A DNA stretch of 64,000 bases. It comes from Balanoglossus misakiensis. Lineage: Eukaryota > Hemichordata. The DNA lies in contig CM082585.2 of assembly GCA_040954595.2 (NCBI GenBank), forward strand, positions 9,362,001-9,426,000. The letters run 5' to 3'. A model generated the notes under the pieces. It had not been told where the DNA came from and did no database searches. It saw only the letters and a list, made by a program, of their open reading frames with translations. Below are positions 1 through 14,000 of the stretch, in pieces (the first letter of the stretch is position 1; each line of letters starts with the position of its first letter). A program made the position numbers and the translations under genes.

Positions 1-3000
1 TTTTTTATACTGCGGAGATTTGCCGCAGACCACAGCAGCATGCAGATATGCAAGTGTTACTCAAAGTACTCTTTAAAAAAAATTCAATGATAAGAGAAAT
101 AAATCTTCTTGATATTATACACTTTGTGAAGTGCATGTTAGTGAAGAAAAAATCGCAAGTGTGAAAGTTATCAGTAGAATTTCAACACATCAGTGATTTT
201 AACCTTGAAATTCTAATTTTTCCAAACACTTCAACTGACTGCGTTGTTTTATAATTTAGTACCACTGCATAATTTAGATGTGTACTATTCATTTCCATCA
301 ATGTAGCTCTTACTCAATACTTTCATATAAATTATCATGTGACCACATATAATATCTTACTATAAATAACACCATGGTTTGTACATTATTTGAATCTTTC
401 TGCACATTATTTATCTATCAATGGGGAACAAAAAACGCATAAAAACGATTTAACGAGATATTGGTGACCTGTTTTACTGCTCTTAAAATATTGATATGCT
501 GTTTCATTTGTATGAGCGCAAATTAATATCATCAATGGCAAGAATGATATTTTGATGATGTTAATCAGACAATACAAGGCACAACCTTCAACCGTATTGT
601 TGCATATACTGTATTAGACATTAGCCTGTTTTTGTTGGGTTAATACCCATTTGATAAGTTTTCAACACATTTAATTTGTTGTGTGGAAATATCCAGATGA
701 TGATACAGTGTTTTTTCAGGGTTATGGCTCGTTCCTTGCATCAGGCACGTTATTGTACTTACTTAACATACAGGTTCACACTTTTATCCTGAGTGTAGTG
801 TGAGTAGTGGAATTAAAAACAATATGTTTTTGAGCCAATTTCCATGATGAATTGAATCTTGGGTAGCTGTTTGATTTCAATCTGAACTTGGTTTGAAAGT
901 TCAGTTCTTTCATACAGCCTAAATCAGCTTGACAACTAACTGCATGAATGAATCACATTTTTATGTGCAATATAAACGGTAAACATACATCATCGTTGCT
1001 ACTTATGATTAATTGTAATCAATTAATGAGTGGGTGATTTTGATGTATGTTGGGATACTCACGTTAATCACTTACATTGTACATACAATGTATTTGATTT
1101 ACACAGTGAGTTGACAAGCTAATTCGAAATGGGCTATAAAATCTTTCCATCACCAACAGGTTACATTTTGTATTTTGAATGTCGATCTCTTTTTTCATAA
1201 ATCAGTTTTGCAGTATCTCGTATCACTGAAATAGCCTCTCTTTAATACTTTGTTAGTATAATTATACATAAATTCCTGAGATTGTAGGCCACTAAGACCA
1301 CACTTGGGATATCATGTTATTGGTCAGTTTAAGTATAAGCCATGAACTTAAAATGGATCACCTGCAGGCAGGACTTAACCACCGTTTTGTGGTCACTTTG
1401 ACCTGTGGTATTCTAACCGAGGGCTTTTCTGTCGTCGGCACTTGTCTTAAATGTTCTGATAGGTCTCATCTGAATTCTCAACCACATTGTTGCTGTGGGT
1501 TTCAATCAGATCATCCCATTAAAATTAGCCAGCAGCCTCAGGCACATCTGCAAGGATATTTCCAGTCTGAATGCGAATTTCGAGTTTCAGTATTGCCTGG
1601 ATTAAAATCTGTATTCTGCATTTGCGAGTGGTGGGTATTTCTGTATCGGCTGACATTTAGATGGAAAGGTTAAAACTACCGCTTGCTTGAATCCCAGAAT
1701 CTCAAGACTGAACAAAGTTTCTTTCTCTGATTCTCTTTATTGTCCAACATTTATCAGCATGCAAAGAAAATCCAACAAAACTACTGCATTTTCATTGATT
1801 TTGAAAATTCCCCATAGCAACCGTTGCTTAGCAATTTGAAAGGCATGACACATTTTCATTTGCACATTCCCAAGTCTTCTCAGCTGAGGTCATGTGATTG
1901 TCAGCTTGTTTATAGTTACGCTGATGAACGTACCTCAGGTTGTTAATCCTCTTTAGATGGATTGGATTAAAGTCTCAAGACTGTGGACTTCTAAACTCCT
2001 GATCGCAACGAAGGCTGTCATTTCTCCTTCATTACCACAAACGCAAACCATTCAGAAAAATACTCCATCATCGTCATCGAGTTTATCTCCTTGAAGGCTC
2101 AATTATAAAACATGCATACCGTGCCTGGGATCAGGGATGTGCACATCCTATTCGGGTGTTATCGCTGCCTGATGAGTTTTGCCCCTCTGAATGGAATATC
2201 TTGACTGTACGTGTATCGTATGAATTCCCAATGGAATATGTTGTATTGTAGATGCATAATCACAGACTTTTATTTTGCTTATTTGGAATATTATCAGTCT
2301 TGATGGTATTATGGCTGCTTGATGAGTTTTATACCCTCAGAATGGAATGTTGACTGTACACGATTCGTCGGGGGAGCTGGGTTGTCTGAACTGAACATGT
2401 GCGACTTTTCTGAGAAGAGAGCAACTTTCAATGAAGCAATAGTTTTACCATTAACTGTACCAGGAGTGAGAGAGTAGAGCACTATGTAAAGGTATGCATG
2501 GTATAAATCTATGGCACCAGATTGTTCAAACAAACAAAATGGCATTAAAAGACATCAGCCTGTCTCAGTGTCTGTCAACCCAGTATTCCACCTTGTGCAT
2601 GCATTGCATTGGTTATACCAGTATTGATGGAACAGCTACATGTTGAAATCGTAGAATGCCATGTACGTTTGTACGTCTTAATGGATGTTTGTCTAGCAAA
2701 TGCAGCTGCAGATTCCTGTATAGACAGACATGTCATGATTACAACCTTCGGCTGAGGACAAATATTTCTCTATATTAAAAAAGTGATTTGTATTCTGCAA
2801 ATATTGAAGGTATCCTTCACATCTGCCTCAGTTTCTCTTGTAGTTTGAGAAATCATTACTGTTGGTGAATAAGTCAATTGGTTTTTCCATACTTCAAAAG
2901 ATGTTTTTCTCATCAAATAGAAAACTCATCACTGACTGGTGTACAGTATTTCAATAAATGAAATAATTTAATATGACAAAAGAGATTGATGTTTACATGC

Positions 3001-6000
3001 ACCAAAGCATTAAATGATTTTTTTTTTTTAAGTTTGTTTATCAATAAGTAACTTTTGTATTGTGTATGACTGGCTGATCGGTACTGCAGTTGACATAAAC
3101 TAATACAGCATTTCAATATACAATCTGATTTGCTTGATATTATATTATGAGACTTGATGGAATTTCAGAGTAAATGGAAAAGTAGATTAAGACTGCTATG
3201 TGAGAATTGACTCGCAGGCAAAAATTGCTGACGTATCATATTCAATATCAAAACATCAGGGCATTTTCTCTACGAACACTGAACTCAGCATCTCCAGTTT
3301 AGTGTATTCATATGAACTCAGAAGCAGGATGTACATGCATGCATTTCTCATACCATTCCCATCTGCAAAAAATAATTGACATTTTTCAACGAATAACGTG
3401 GAGTACATTGACATCAATTTTCCATGATATTTTTCTGTGTCAACTGTTTGATGAGGTCATGACATATGCTGTTTGTCAAATTATTTTTTTGTTCAAATTA
3501 CTGAAGCACCTTATGCTCTGTTGTTCACTCTAGATATATAAATTTATTCATTCGTGTCTCAAGATTGAGTTTCTGGTACTAGTGAAGGTGTAGGTATCGA
3601 TTGCTGCATAATACTAATCAAACAAGATGAAACAGTTCTGCGGATCTCTCACACAAGTGTCTGAGATTACACAATTGCTCTGATGAAGCAGAGCTACAGT
3701 ATCACTCAACAATAAAATAAAATGAAATATCACACTTTGCTGCAGTCTTTTTTCCCCAGCAGGTGAGGTTGTGTAATCGTCCTTTGTCATGCTACAGTCC
3801 TGCAATCGTTCGTTGCTAGGTAAATAATGTGTTTGTTGCTAGGTAAATGATTTCAGTTGCTAGCGTATTCCCAGAGGGAGAAAATTACCCGGCAACAGCA
3901 AATGGCCAAGACTTGTAAATTCCATGTAATATGCCACATAAATTAAACCAGTGCTACGTGTGCGTAGGTGGCCCAGGTAAAAGTGTGAGTACTCGTGGGA
4001 ACCCTATAATAACGTTGATTTCCTGTTGGTAATAGAAAAAAGAAGTTTTGCATTGAATGTGGGCTGTACAGATGGACAAGGCAAATCAGATTCCCTTGTT
4101 AAGGCTCAAATCTCACTACAGCGCTCACTCAGCAGAAAATCTGTTCATTTGAAGCACGATATAATTTTGCATTGTCGGTGAAATTGAGCGCTGATTGCCA
4201 CAACTCCCCCAAGCTGATGACAAGTCTGGTCAAAGTAACGTAGTAGAGTACAGTCGATTTCACAGCATTGTAGGGCTTCTTCTTGTAGTGATACATGTAT
4301 GTTGATATGCACGACTTAGTGTACATTTATGTAAATAATCTGATGACTTCACCATAAATATGAGTGGTCATGAATATTAATTGTAATATCTGTAGTGAAG
4401 TGAAGTCTGTCTATAAAGAGCACCCAAGTGAACAGAAAAAATGTAATATTATTTTGCTTTTAACATGTAAAAATCTGTCCCATTTGAAAGCTGTTCTGAT
4501 TAGAAGAGTTGATCTGCAGAGATAGGTTTCACTGTATTTTGATGAACTGTAATCCACATATGCTAACATGGCTTCCTTCCGTAGAATTGATGACTGAAGG
4601 AATTTCTCCATAGCTACATGGACAAAGTTTAATTACTCTGGTATTTTGACATGGCACGTTGAGCTGAGACATCCGGACTGTCCGTCTGACACAACATGGT
4701 ACAAATGAGACAGGTTATCCCACATGTAAATTTTAAATTGGAATCCCTACCCAATTTACTGCCTGCTGACAGAACATATTGATCCGTTTGTCAGATTAAG
4801 CCGAGGATTCTGGAAATAAATAAAGTGCATGCACCCCACTCTGCTCATGTAGTTTCAAATTTATCGCTAAGACACCAATTTGTGAGTGGAGATTTCCACC
4901 GTCAATGTCGCCTTTATCGATTCCTGCGTCGTATTTTACTTGAAAGGTGACCGTGCTTAATTCCCGACTGACCCCAATACTTCAGACGGAATCTGTCCGA
5001 CTGAGAGCAGCGATAGGCATCTTGTTTGCTCACACCCGCTGACACTTCGAAGGCAATTTCTCTGATGTGACATACAGTTAATAGCCTGCGGTTCAGATGC
5101 AGGGCTTTATTTCATGCATTTTACAAGTCTGCAGTGCAATAATGCACCCAAGTCAAATAATGGTGGAATAGTTCATGATCTACTGCCAGCTGTACTTTCG
5201 CTCACTTCGCTTGAGAAAGTATTTTCACAGAATACACACTGCATCACTCATGAGATTAGCTTCTGTATGGCACAGATAATGGGCAGAGGCCATGGAGTTC
5301 TGTTATGTAGTAATGTATATGATACCAGCAGGCGCTGAGTGTGCGAAATAGGTATATTGCCATTAAGATAGAGATTACAGCTATGAGTTTGAAACACAGC
5401 ACTAGGAAAGAAGTGCTAATTACTTGCTTATTCTAAAAAAGAACCAAATGCAATATATTTGCAATGACATTAACAACCCATGTAGCAAAATAACCTTCAA
5501 ATGTTTATTGCTTCTGTGTTACGCACCAGTCAAGAAACATTACAAGTGGCAAATTTACTACCTGTAGATGTATGTATCCCTTTTGCCACGGATCTGCATT
5601 CCAATTACTTCAGTTGACCCTCTGACCCTCAACTTACTAAATTCAAATGACAGGATCTCTCTCGATGCATGTTGTTCATGTTACAACCACAGGTTCTCTT
5701 GATTGCGCATTGTAAGGTTTACTGATATTGGTAATCGGTAACTGCAACTTGTACTATGTTAAGTTTGTTAAAAGGTTGCGAGGTCAACTGAATATTAATG
5801 TATGATTGAATGAATGTGGAGGGTTTAAAATAAAAAGAAATGTGTCCAGAATATGATATGTCTACTGAGGGAAATTTATCACCAAAATTTTGCGTTTGTA
5901 ACTTTTCATGCATGGTCGCATGAGAGCAATAAACATCTCCATTAAAGGTAGAATATTTTTAATTGCGTGGTGTTATTATTTAAACATTGATGTTTCGACG

Positions 6001-7625
6001 GGCTCAGTTTGCTCTTTTGTGGTGATTATGCATGGTTTCATTTAATACCTCAAATCGATCTCCACTAAATTCTAATCAGTTGTGTAGGCTTCTGTCGGCC
6101 TTGCAGGGTTTTTTTTACCATTCAACCTCTGGTCTAGCAATTTTAGTGAGTGCACAGGGATGGAGATTATAGATGACTTGCTTGTGAATAAACATGTTTC
6201 AGTGAGCAGAACAACGTGTAATATTGCTCAGGAATATGTGAAGATAGTGACATGTTTGCTTTTAGTTTTATTTACCAAAGATATAGCTGTGTTTTATGTC
6301 CTGACAAAACTGGGGAATGTTTAGTATGGTGCAATAGATGCAGATATTGAGGATGTCGCAACCAATGCATTCCTTAATCATGTGAGTCAGTATTATCTGC
6401 AAATGGAAAATAGGCGGCTTAGGATCTCGATCCCTAGAGAAGGAAGCTCCTCCAGTAATCAAAGCCACAGGCATTTTTAATCATGGAAAACTCTGAAGTA
6501 GAAGATTTGAGTCTGAAAAGAAAAAAATGAATTTTGAAGGTTGAAATAAAATTGGCATGCAATTAGAGAGACCTTATCAAATGAATTCAGGAGGTTATTT
6601 GTATCCATACTCTGTGATATAGAATTTCAGATTATACAAACTGCACAACGGCTCGTGCTATATGTCCCGAATTGTACCCGAATCTTGCGTATACCCGCCT
6701 GCAGCAATGCCCTGTTATTATGTATCAGCACAAAAATGATACACAGTACCATATATGATGATTACATTTGAATCATACATGCCATGAATATATACAGATG
6801 GCTGGCATGTGTTTCATAGTGAATTTGAAAAACATATCTACATTGAATCTTACAGACGTGCATTGGAGACCTTGAGGTCATTGTAAAATCGTAAAGCAAA
6901 TTGGAGAATCGAAAAAACATTCCTTCCATATTTCCTTATCGTGACTTTATGACTAGCAGTGTGATAAAAGACGTCAATATTTGCCTGAAAGGTGTTAATC
7001 TTCGTAGTAATCTGCAAAATCAATTACTTTTTCCATGTAAAAGGTACTGTTCAATATGTCAAATTGAAATTCGTATTATTTTCAGTGCCTGACAGATTCA
7101 TTTATTATGAATGAATTTCACCCCGTTATGTATCAGATCAATATTTCTCACATCCAGATGGTAATATGGTATTAGGGATATCCTGGAGAAAAAATGGTAT
7201 TTTATGATATCAGATGTGAAGATTTCATGCTGTTGGCAAACGTATCATGGTATTACGATCATTACCGGTAGAGTGACACTCATGTGCAGTGTACACCTGA
7301 AAAGTGTAAGGCCAACAGATTTTCTGTTTATTGTTTGTGAACAAAAAGTCCCATCATTGTATAAAAGGTGAATCCAGAAAAATATGTTTAAAGTATCTAA
7401 AGAATGTACACTTGAAAGTGTTAAGGCATGAGCATTGTCTGTTAATTGCTCTTTAACAATAAAATGGCAATGAAAGATTATTTTGAAATCACAGCATGAA
7501 TTCTTCATTTCACTTAGACATTTAAATACAATATGTGGAAACCATATTGTGTGTGACTGTGTGTGCTTGCAGGAAGCAGGTTGTGGTAAACAAGCGATTA
7601 TTGCATTGGAGAGCAGCATTGCAAA
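1..7625. other. AT-rich non-coding region, no supported gene
   Basis: No open stretch here combines coding character, splice signals and a recognisable domain. The longest frames (about 119 and 157 codons) have unbiased composition and no motif. Short A/T runs and ACATGTA-type motifs are common. A locally less AT-rich patch near 4880-5060 could be a promoter or 5' exon but shows no coding signal. The region is either intergenic or part of a long 5' intron of the Ig/TIR receptor, whose first exon was not located. Confidence 0.5.
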
Positions 7626-8053
7626 TACAGCCGAAATTATGAAAGGTCGCCGATTCAATATGTGATCTAGACGTCCTGTGTGCACTGAACACACGATGTG
7701 TTTATCTAACACAAACAACAGAACCTCTCATAAAAGAGATGCGGTATCATTAGACTAATTACAGATGGTAGTCTGGAAACACGCTCCCCCTCAGAGAGAG
7801 TTGTTTACTTGGGTACACTCTCAACATAAAGCGTATACACTTTGAGATTAAACTTTGACATCGTACCCAAGTAAACAACTCTCTCTGAGGGGGAGCGTGT
7901 TTCCAGACTACCATCTGTAATTAGTCTAATGATACCGCATCTCTTTTATGAGAGGTTCTGTTGTTTGTGTTAGATAAACACATCGTGTGTTCAGTGCACA
8001 CAGGACGTCTAGATCACATATTGAATCGGCGACCTTTCATAATTTCGGCTGTA
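7626..8053. repeat. 191-bp perfect inverted repeat with 46-nt loop
   Basis: Bases 7626-7816 are the exact reverse complement of 7863-8053 by hand comparison, leaving a 46-base spacer (7817-7862). Outside the arms the match stops at once, and I see no obvious target-site duplication. Perfect identity over 191 bp means the duplication is very recent, or maintained by gene conversion, or produced by a fold-back error in sequencing or assembly. A transcript would form a long perfect hairpin. No transposase or terminal motif of a known family is visible. Confidence 0.9.
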
Positions 8054-11000
8054 ATAAAGAATTAAAATGGCTTTGAATTGAGAAATGATTACAGTAGTAA
8101 CCACAGATGCCAGAAACACATTAAAATAATTATAATAATTCAGCATTTGATTAATGAAAAAAAAGTCATTCATAATAGAGGCATAAATATCGACCATCAA
8201 TCAATTGAATTAATGCATACACATGAGTCATTCACAGTGGGGTTTTGTTATTTGCATAAAAGGTGAATATGCTAGGGTACCAGGTATTATCGCTGGCAAC
8301 AAACACAGGCGCTGGTATCACAGATCAAGAATTTTGTCAATATACAGTCATAGTGAGGTTTAGCTTTTAACGAGCTGCTATGATACTGTGAATTATTGCG
8401 TCAGATGACAAACGTGCCTGATGGACTTTTGAATTTCACAATTATGGCACGTACAGTTCAACCAATAATAATTGATATATGAGAACCATAAGCAATACTG
8501 GTATTACAATTTTTTGTTATTAAAAGTAAAACATAATATGTACATGTATATTAAAAACTGAAATTGTAGTTAGTTTTGAGTTTTTCAGATTAAAGCAACT
8601 TGTTTGACAACCAGGTAGAATTATTACATGAAGTGGGCATTTCTTTTAGTATTATAATAGGAGAATTTTAGGCGACAGATTGTGTTTTTTCTGGAATATT
8701 CTTTTTATATGTGACCGTAGAGCTACTTCGTAATTATTATGCGCATTCAGAGATTGTTGATTTCGGTATAGGGTTCAATGACCTACAAGTCATTGCCCTA
8801 AGTTGTTATTGCTGTTTGTTGGCAATGTCACTTACGTACACATGCATGTACAGTTGCATTCAATAATATTATTATATGAATTCCTTGCAGAGTTGGCTGA
8901 ATTCGTCTCTTCAATGTGAGCTACTGTGCAGTGTCAGATGTCAAAAGTGGGTAGTTTCCTCTCGATTGTGTTCATCTGGTGTTAGTGCGAAAAACATGAC
9001 TGCATTAAGTTCCTGTAAACAGTGACTGCCGCAAGTTACAGGGATGAGTCATGCAAATGTGTATTTAAATGGTCAAATAACTGGCCGTGATGTCAACAAC
9101 ATTTTAGAGCCTCCGTATACTGCCAGCTGGTGTCTGACATCGTGACGTGTCGCTCGCGGAAACATATAAATCAGACCGAAACAGCTTGTACTGCTAAGCA
9201 ATTAATTCGGCTGTTTTTTTCGAACTTTACCAGGTCAATGCGCTTGCTGTAGTATTGCCAACAGCCTCGTGTATACACATCAGTAGATGGATAAGTGTTT
9301 GCCTGTAGGCTGATTACATATAAATGGATTATGTAGGGACTTGTTTGCAGAATTCATACAAGGCTCTGCCCAGGTCTTTGTTTCTCATGGGCCATTAGCA
9401 GTGTGTGTTAATTTTCATATTACAAATTTAATCAATCAAATTTATAGCAGTTATGGCATTATAATTATAAAACATAACTCTCCATCAACGATATTGATGT
9501 CCGTATAGTTTAAGCAGTTAATTAGTGTGGTTTTCTGTATGAGTTTATTGTTAAGCCCTGAAAGGCTTTTAAATATTATATTTGTTGGAGGGCACCCTGG
9601 ATTTTAAAGCTTCTGTCACTTAAAACTTGCACTTGGGTGGAAAGTTTGTCACTTCTTTCCTCATGGGTGTGCTTCCGTATTTAGATATTCCGGTCACAAA
9701 TCTGCAATTTATTTTTAATGCAGTCCCTCATCACTGAGTTGGGCCCTGCCATGTAAACAACCAATCAACTTCCATCAGAACGTGTTTTCGTTCGTTAAGT
9801 CATCATGAAAAAATTGAACTAGATTAATGGTGCAGTATGCAGAAGAAACAGGTCAGTTCAAAGGGTCCTTGAAATGCCATTTCCTATCGCCCTGCTTAAT
9901 AACTACCTGTACAGTGTCATTATAGTGATGTATGATTGTATATGCCAGAATGGCTCGTTAATAACATTTCCAGGCAAACGTTCAAGAAAATGTGAGTGAA
10001 ACCAGTTTAATACAGAAAACCTCCACAATATTCTAGATAGTGGTATCAATTCATTTATTTTGATGTACCAATCAGGAAAAAATGACATAAAAAATAATTG
10101 AAAAAAAGTATTATTTGCGTTCGCTTTTTTATGCATGAATGTTTTGGTCATCAATTATTCAATCAAATGTATAGAGACTAGGGCTAATGTATTCAGCATT
10201 TCTCTTGAGTGAGATCCATCTTACTTTGGCAGGTTGTAATATGTCCACTCTAGCTTCTCACGTGTAAACACACCCCTTGATTTCCAAAGACAATTTATTT
10301 TGTGAATTATTCACTTGTGCACTGTACATGTAGATAAAAATACCTGGTGATTTGACTATGCTGGTGAGGAATAGCAAAAATGAAATCAAAATTTGTCAGT
10401 TGGAATTCAAGCTGTTGCCATCGATTGGTGAGAATTGTTAATCTGCTGGTGCTGGTTGAAAAGTTTGAATTGTAAAATAAACACACAGAAAGGTAAACCT
10501 CAATTAAATGTCTTGACAAACCTAGCACAAAATGAATTTAATTTCACGTACTCCAGTACTGGTACACTTCAAATATTCATATCCATTAGGTACTTCATTT
10601 GTCATCCTCCCGTCGTGACCACACTTAAATCAAAATTATTAAAGGATGTGAAACCTGAAGCCAACATGAGAAATGAATCCTCGATTGCCTGAGTGCTGCC
10701 AACAGGAGGAAATGACAGTAGATTTGCATGGCTGCAAGGATTCTGAGAGACGAGGACAGCTGAAAAACAAAATTGTGTAATTCAGTCAACTGCGACTAAT
10801 AGCGCACATCAAGCGTTTGTTGGCTTTGTTGTAAAAGGGGGCATGTGTCATGCTACGGAACATCTCTGAAAGGGATTAGTGAGAGGTGATGGAGTCTAGA
10901 TGGTAATGTAACTTACCGTAAGATGTGAAAATTTACAGTAGCTGAATTCATTGTATGCATGCAGTCATCAGTTATAATGTGCAAAGAAAATGATCAAATT

Positions 11001-14000
11001 ACCAGAGTAAAGAGGCTTGTATATACTCTGCACAAGGGTTTGTACCAGGTGCGTTCTCAAAAAAGGACTTTATCTGCACCTCCAGAAATGTTTATGTTAT
11101 TTGACGCCTGGCCATATTTGTTTTAAAATTGGAAGGGCTTTACAGCCTATATAACCAACCATTGATTTGATGGTCTTGTAGGCGTGTATGTTCATGGAAA
11201 AGGTAATTTAATTGTCTATCAAAGAGACAGTAACCTGGAATAAATAAAATTGCTTGTTGACTAAGAAGACAGGATTGAACACTATTAAAAAGGTACTTTA
11301 CTGAGGCCGATATAAATTGCTTACATGGCTGTGATATTGCATCACAATTGCAAAACAGTTGATTTCCTTTGCACAACTGCGGAAATTAGCTTCACTTTCA
11401 GGAATAGTTTATTGGGTGTCTGCGTAACTATGGCCAAGTTATCTATCAAGGGGATGCCTGTGTTACATCAGATTTCTCAGCCGGGGTATCAAGTGATGAG
11501 TCTTGCATGTTCAATGCGTGATTATGATACTGTATGCTGGGAGAATTATATATTATGATACGTCTAAGATCTGCTCACAATAAGCCATATTCAATTCAAA
11601 ACATAAACTTGTATGGAATGTATCATCATGTGTAATCTATTACATGTCTTACCTTGATCAATATTCTGTGCGTACTTTTCAACTTGGTGTTCTTGTAAGT
11701 AATCAGAGAATTGAAATGATTTATAAACCCTTTGGAATTCCCATGTGCGTGAAGTAAGAACTGTTTATTTTCGTCCGTGTCCCCCGTACATAAGTTGTTT
11801 CTCACCTGAGGACTGGGTCTTCGCTGTTGAATGCGAGATTTATCGCAACTCAGGATGCGAAACACCACTGAGTTATGGTTTCTTGTAAACTCCAGCTTTT
11901 AATTGAAAAGTTCAATGTAGCAAAATGAGGTAAAGTACAGCATATAACACTCTGTTCTCGCAATTAGTCAAACACACATGTCATGTGCGTGAACTGTGCT
12001 AAATCCATAAAATCTGGTCTGGTTAGAAAACATTCACACAAGGATATAGAGAACCATTCCATAAATATTTTGAAGAGTGCAACAGTTTAATTTTTTACAC
12101 CACAATTGCAAGGTCTTGTCTGTCATTACCATCTTCAGATGTGACAAACTGGACTTGTGTATGCAATTGCATTGCCGCGCAGCATACTACTCTACAAATG
12201 TACTTGTGAATTCTCAGGGCTCTTTTTATGGTTTGATACATGTACAGTACAGGTACATAAACCATGCATCATAAACCCTTTTATTAAATCTTGTCAAGTG
12301 TGAAACACAATGGGACAAGAAACAGTGTCATGTCAACTTTCATCGCATGCCAAATGAAGTTGTTATTAATAAGGATGGGCACTATTTCAGAAATTTCAAC
12401 TTCTTATGTTTAAGTATTCACAAAAATTGTTTATCTTCACTCTTTAATTTCAGTGAAGACAAGATCAGACTGGTGATCAGCATACCAGTATGCTTATATT
12501 TGATTTGGTGACTATGTCTTTGATCAGCAGTAGCTCTTTTTAAATGCCTTGTTGGAACAGGCATCAACGATCAATACATGAAATCATGGGGCTCAGACAA
12601 CCTCCTTTGTGTTTTAGCAGCCGCATTGTGTTTATTATGTTGACGAATTAGCTAGTACAGGTACAAATGCGTTCTCTGAAATCCACACCAGTGTCAATAA
12701 TCTGTTAAGTACTTAGAGGGTTACATGTAGTTTTAAAGAGCTACAAATCTGTACAGGCATTCGACAAAATGAGTCATCCTGAATCACGTCCTGAAAACTT
12801 CTGAAAAATTATAAATTGCCTGGATTTTATTAGTGACAGTGTAATCTGAAAATTTAATATAGGGTTTGACCTGCTGATTACCTGGTACACGATACTTGCA
12901 TCTGTACAAGTACTGCATTTTGCTGATGTAAGAGATGTCTCATCTATGCAAAGTGCGGCAAATTGTACCAGAGAACTGAAACGTCAAATGTGTATGACTC
13001 AGTCAATCACGGGCAACTGAGGCTCCATCTGACAATTAGCTTGCCTCCAGAGTATACGATGCATAGGTACAGGTACATCTATCATGATACTTCCTCTAAC
13101 CCCGCTAGGGTTTGAGAAATGAGTTCATCGCTCAGAAAATGTATTAATTTCCTCCCAGCTGTTTGGTGTTTTGTTCACATTTAGTAAGGATATGATGTAT
13201 GGATGTGTAATAGATATCAAATGCAGCATTTATTAAACGCGAGTCCAATTTGAATAAATTGCCTTTTTACTCATGCGGCATGGACCGATGTACACGGCAA
13301 TTGACGATCCGATGCCATAAATAGAAAATGATGTAATCAAGAAGTGCAAATGCAGTTTGCCACGCGAATGTCCATGTTAGCTTCAGGCCAGCTTTTTTGT
13401 GTTTAGTACAAGGTACATCACTGCGAGTGTAGAATACTTAAGTGTGCTGAAAGCCTTATCGGTGCCACTACCCACGTCAAATGCAAATATGACCTTCAAA
13501 TGCTGTTATACCCTATGCCAAAGGCTGGTGTAGTGATTTCTGAAGCCTGCTGGAAGAATTCCAATCAGAGGCCACTGTATTCTCATTTCTGATATTTTCA
13601 AATTGATTACCATTACAGTTTTTTGGCTGTATCAGTTTCTTCAAGAAAGTATCTTGAATATCACAAATGCATTTATCATCCTGCCCGGATGCCAGTTGCT
13701 CCAACTGAGTGCTTGGTTCTCACTGGAAATGTGTTACTTCAGCTGCTCTTTACCATTACATCTTTAATAGAACGGCAAAATCACTTCCCCCCACTCCATT
13801 GATTTTCCTGACTATTCCAATGCAGTGTGTTGTAATTGCCTTCGGAAACTCCTCAAATTTAATTAGCTGGTGATAATTATCTACTTCATGTTTACAGCTT
13901 TGAATGTCTGCCGTAAAGGTGGTTTCAATTGTAATTGCCAGTGAGCTACCAGGGAGTGACATTTAAAAATATGAGACAATAAAAACAGCACAGTGTATGC

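Noticed and set aside
1314-1673. 119-codon plus-strand frame
   Set aside because: No domain, no splice context, and unbiased composition in AT-rich DNA.
9140-9240. TATAAA box with nearby CpGs as promoter of the Ig/TIR gene
   Set aside because: No matching first exon or ATG with a signal peptide could be joined to it; it remains only a weak possibility.
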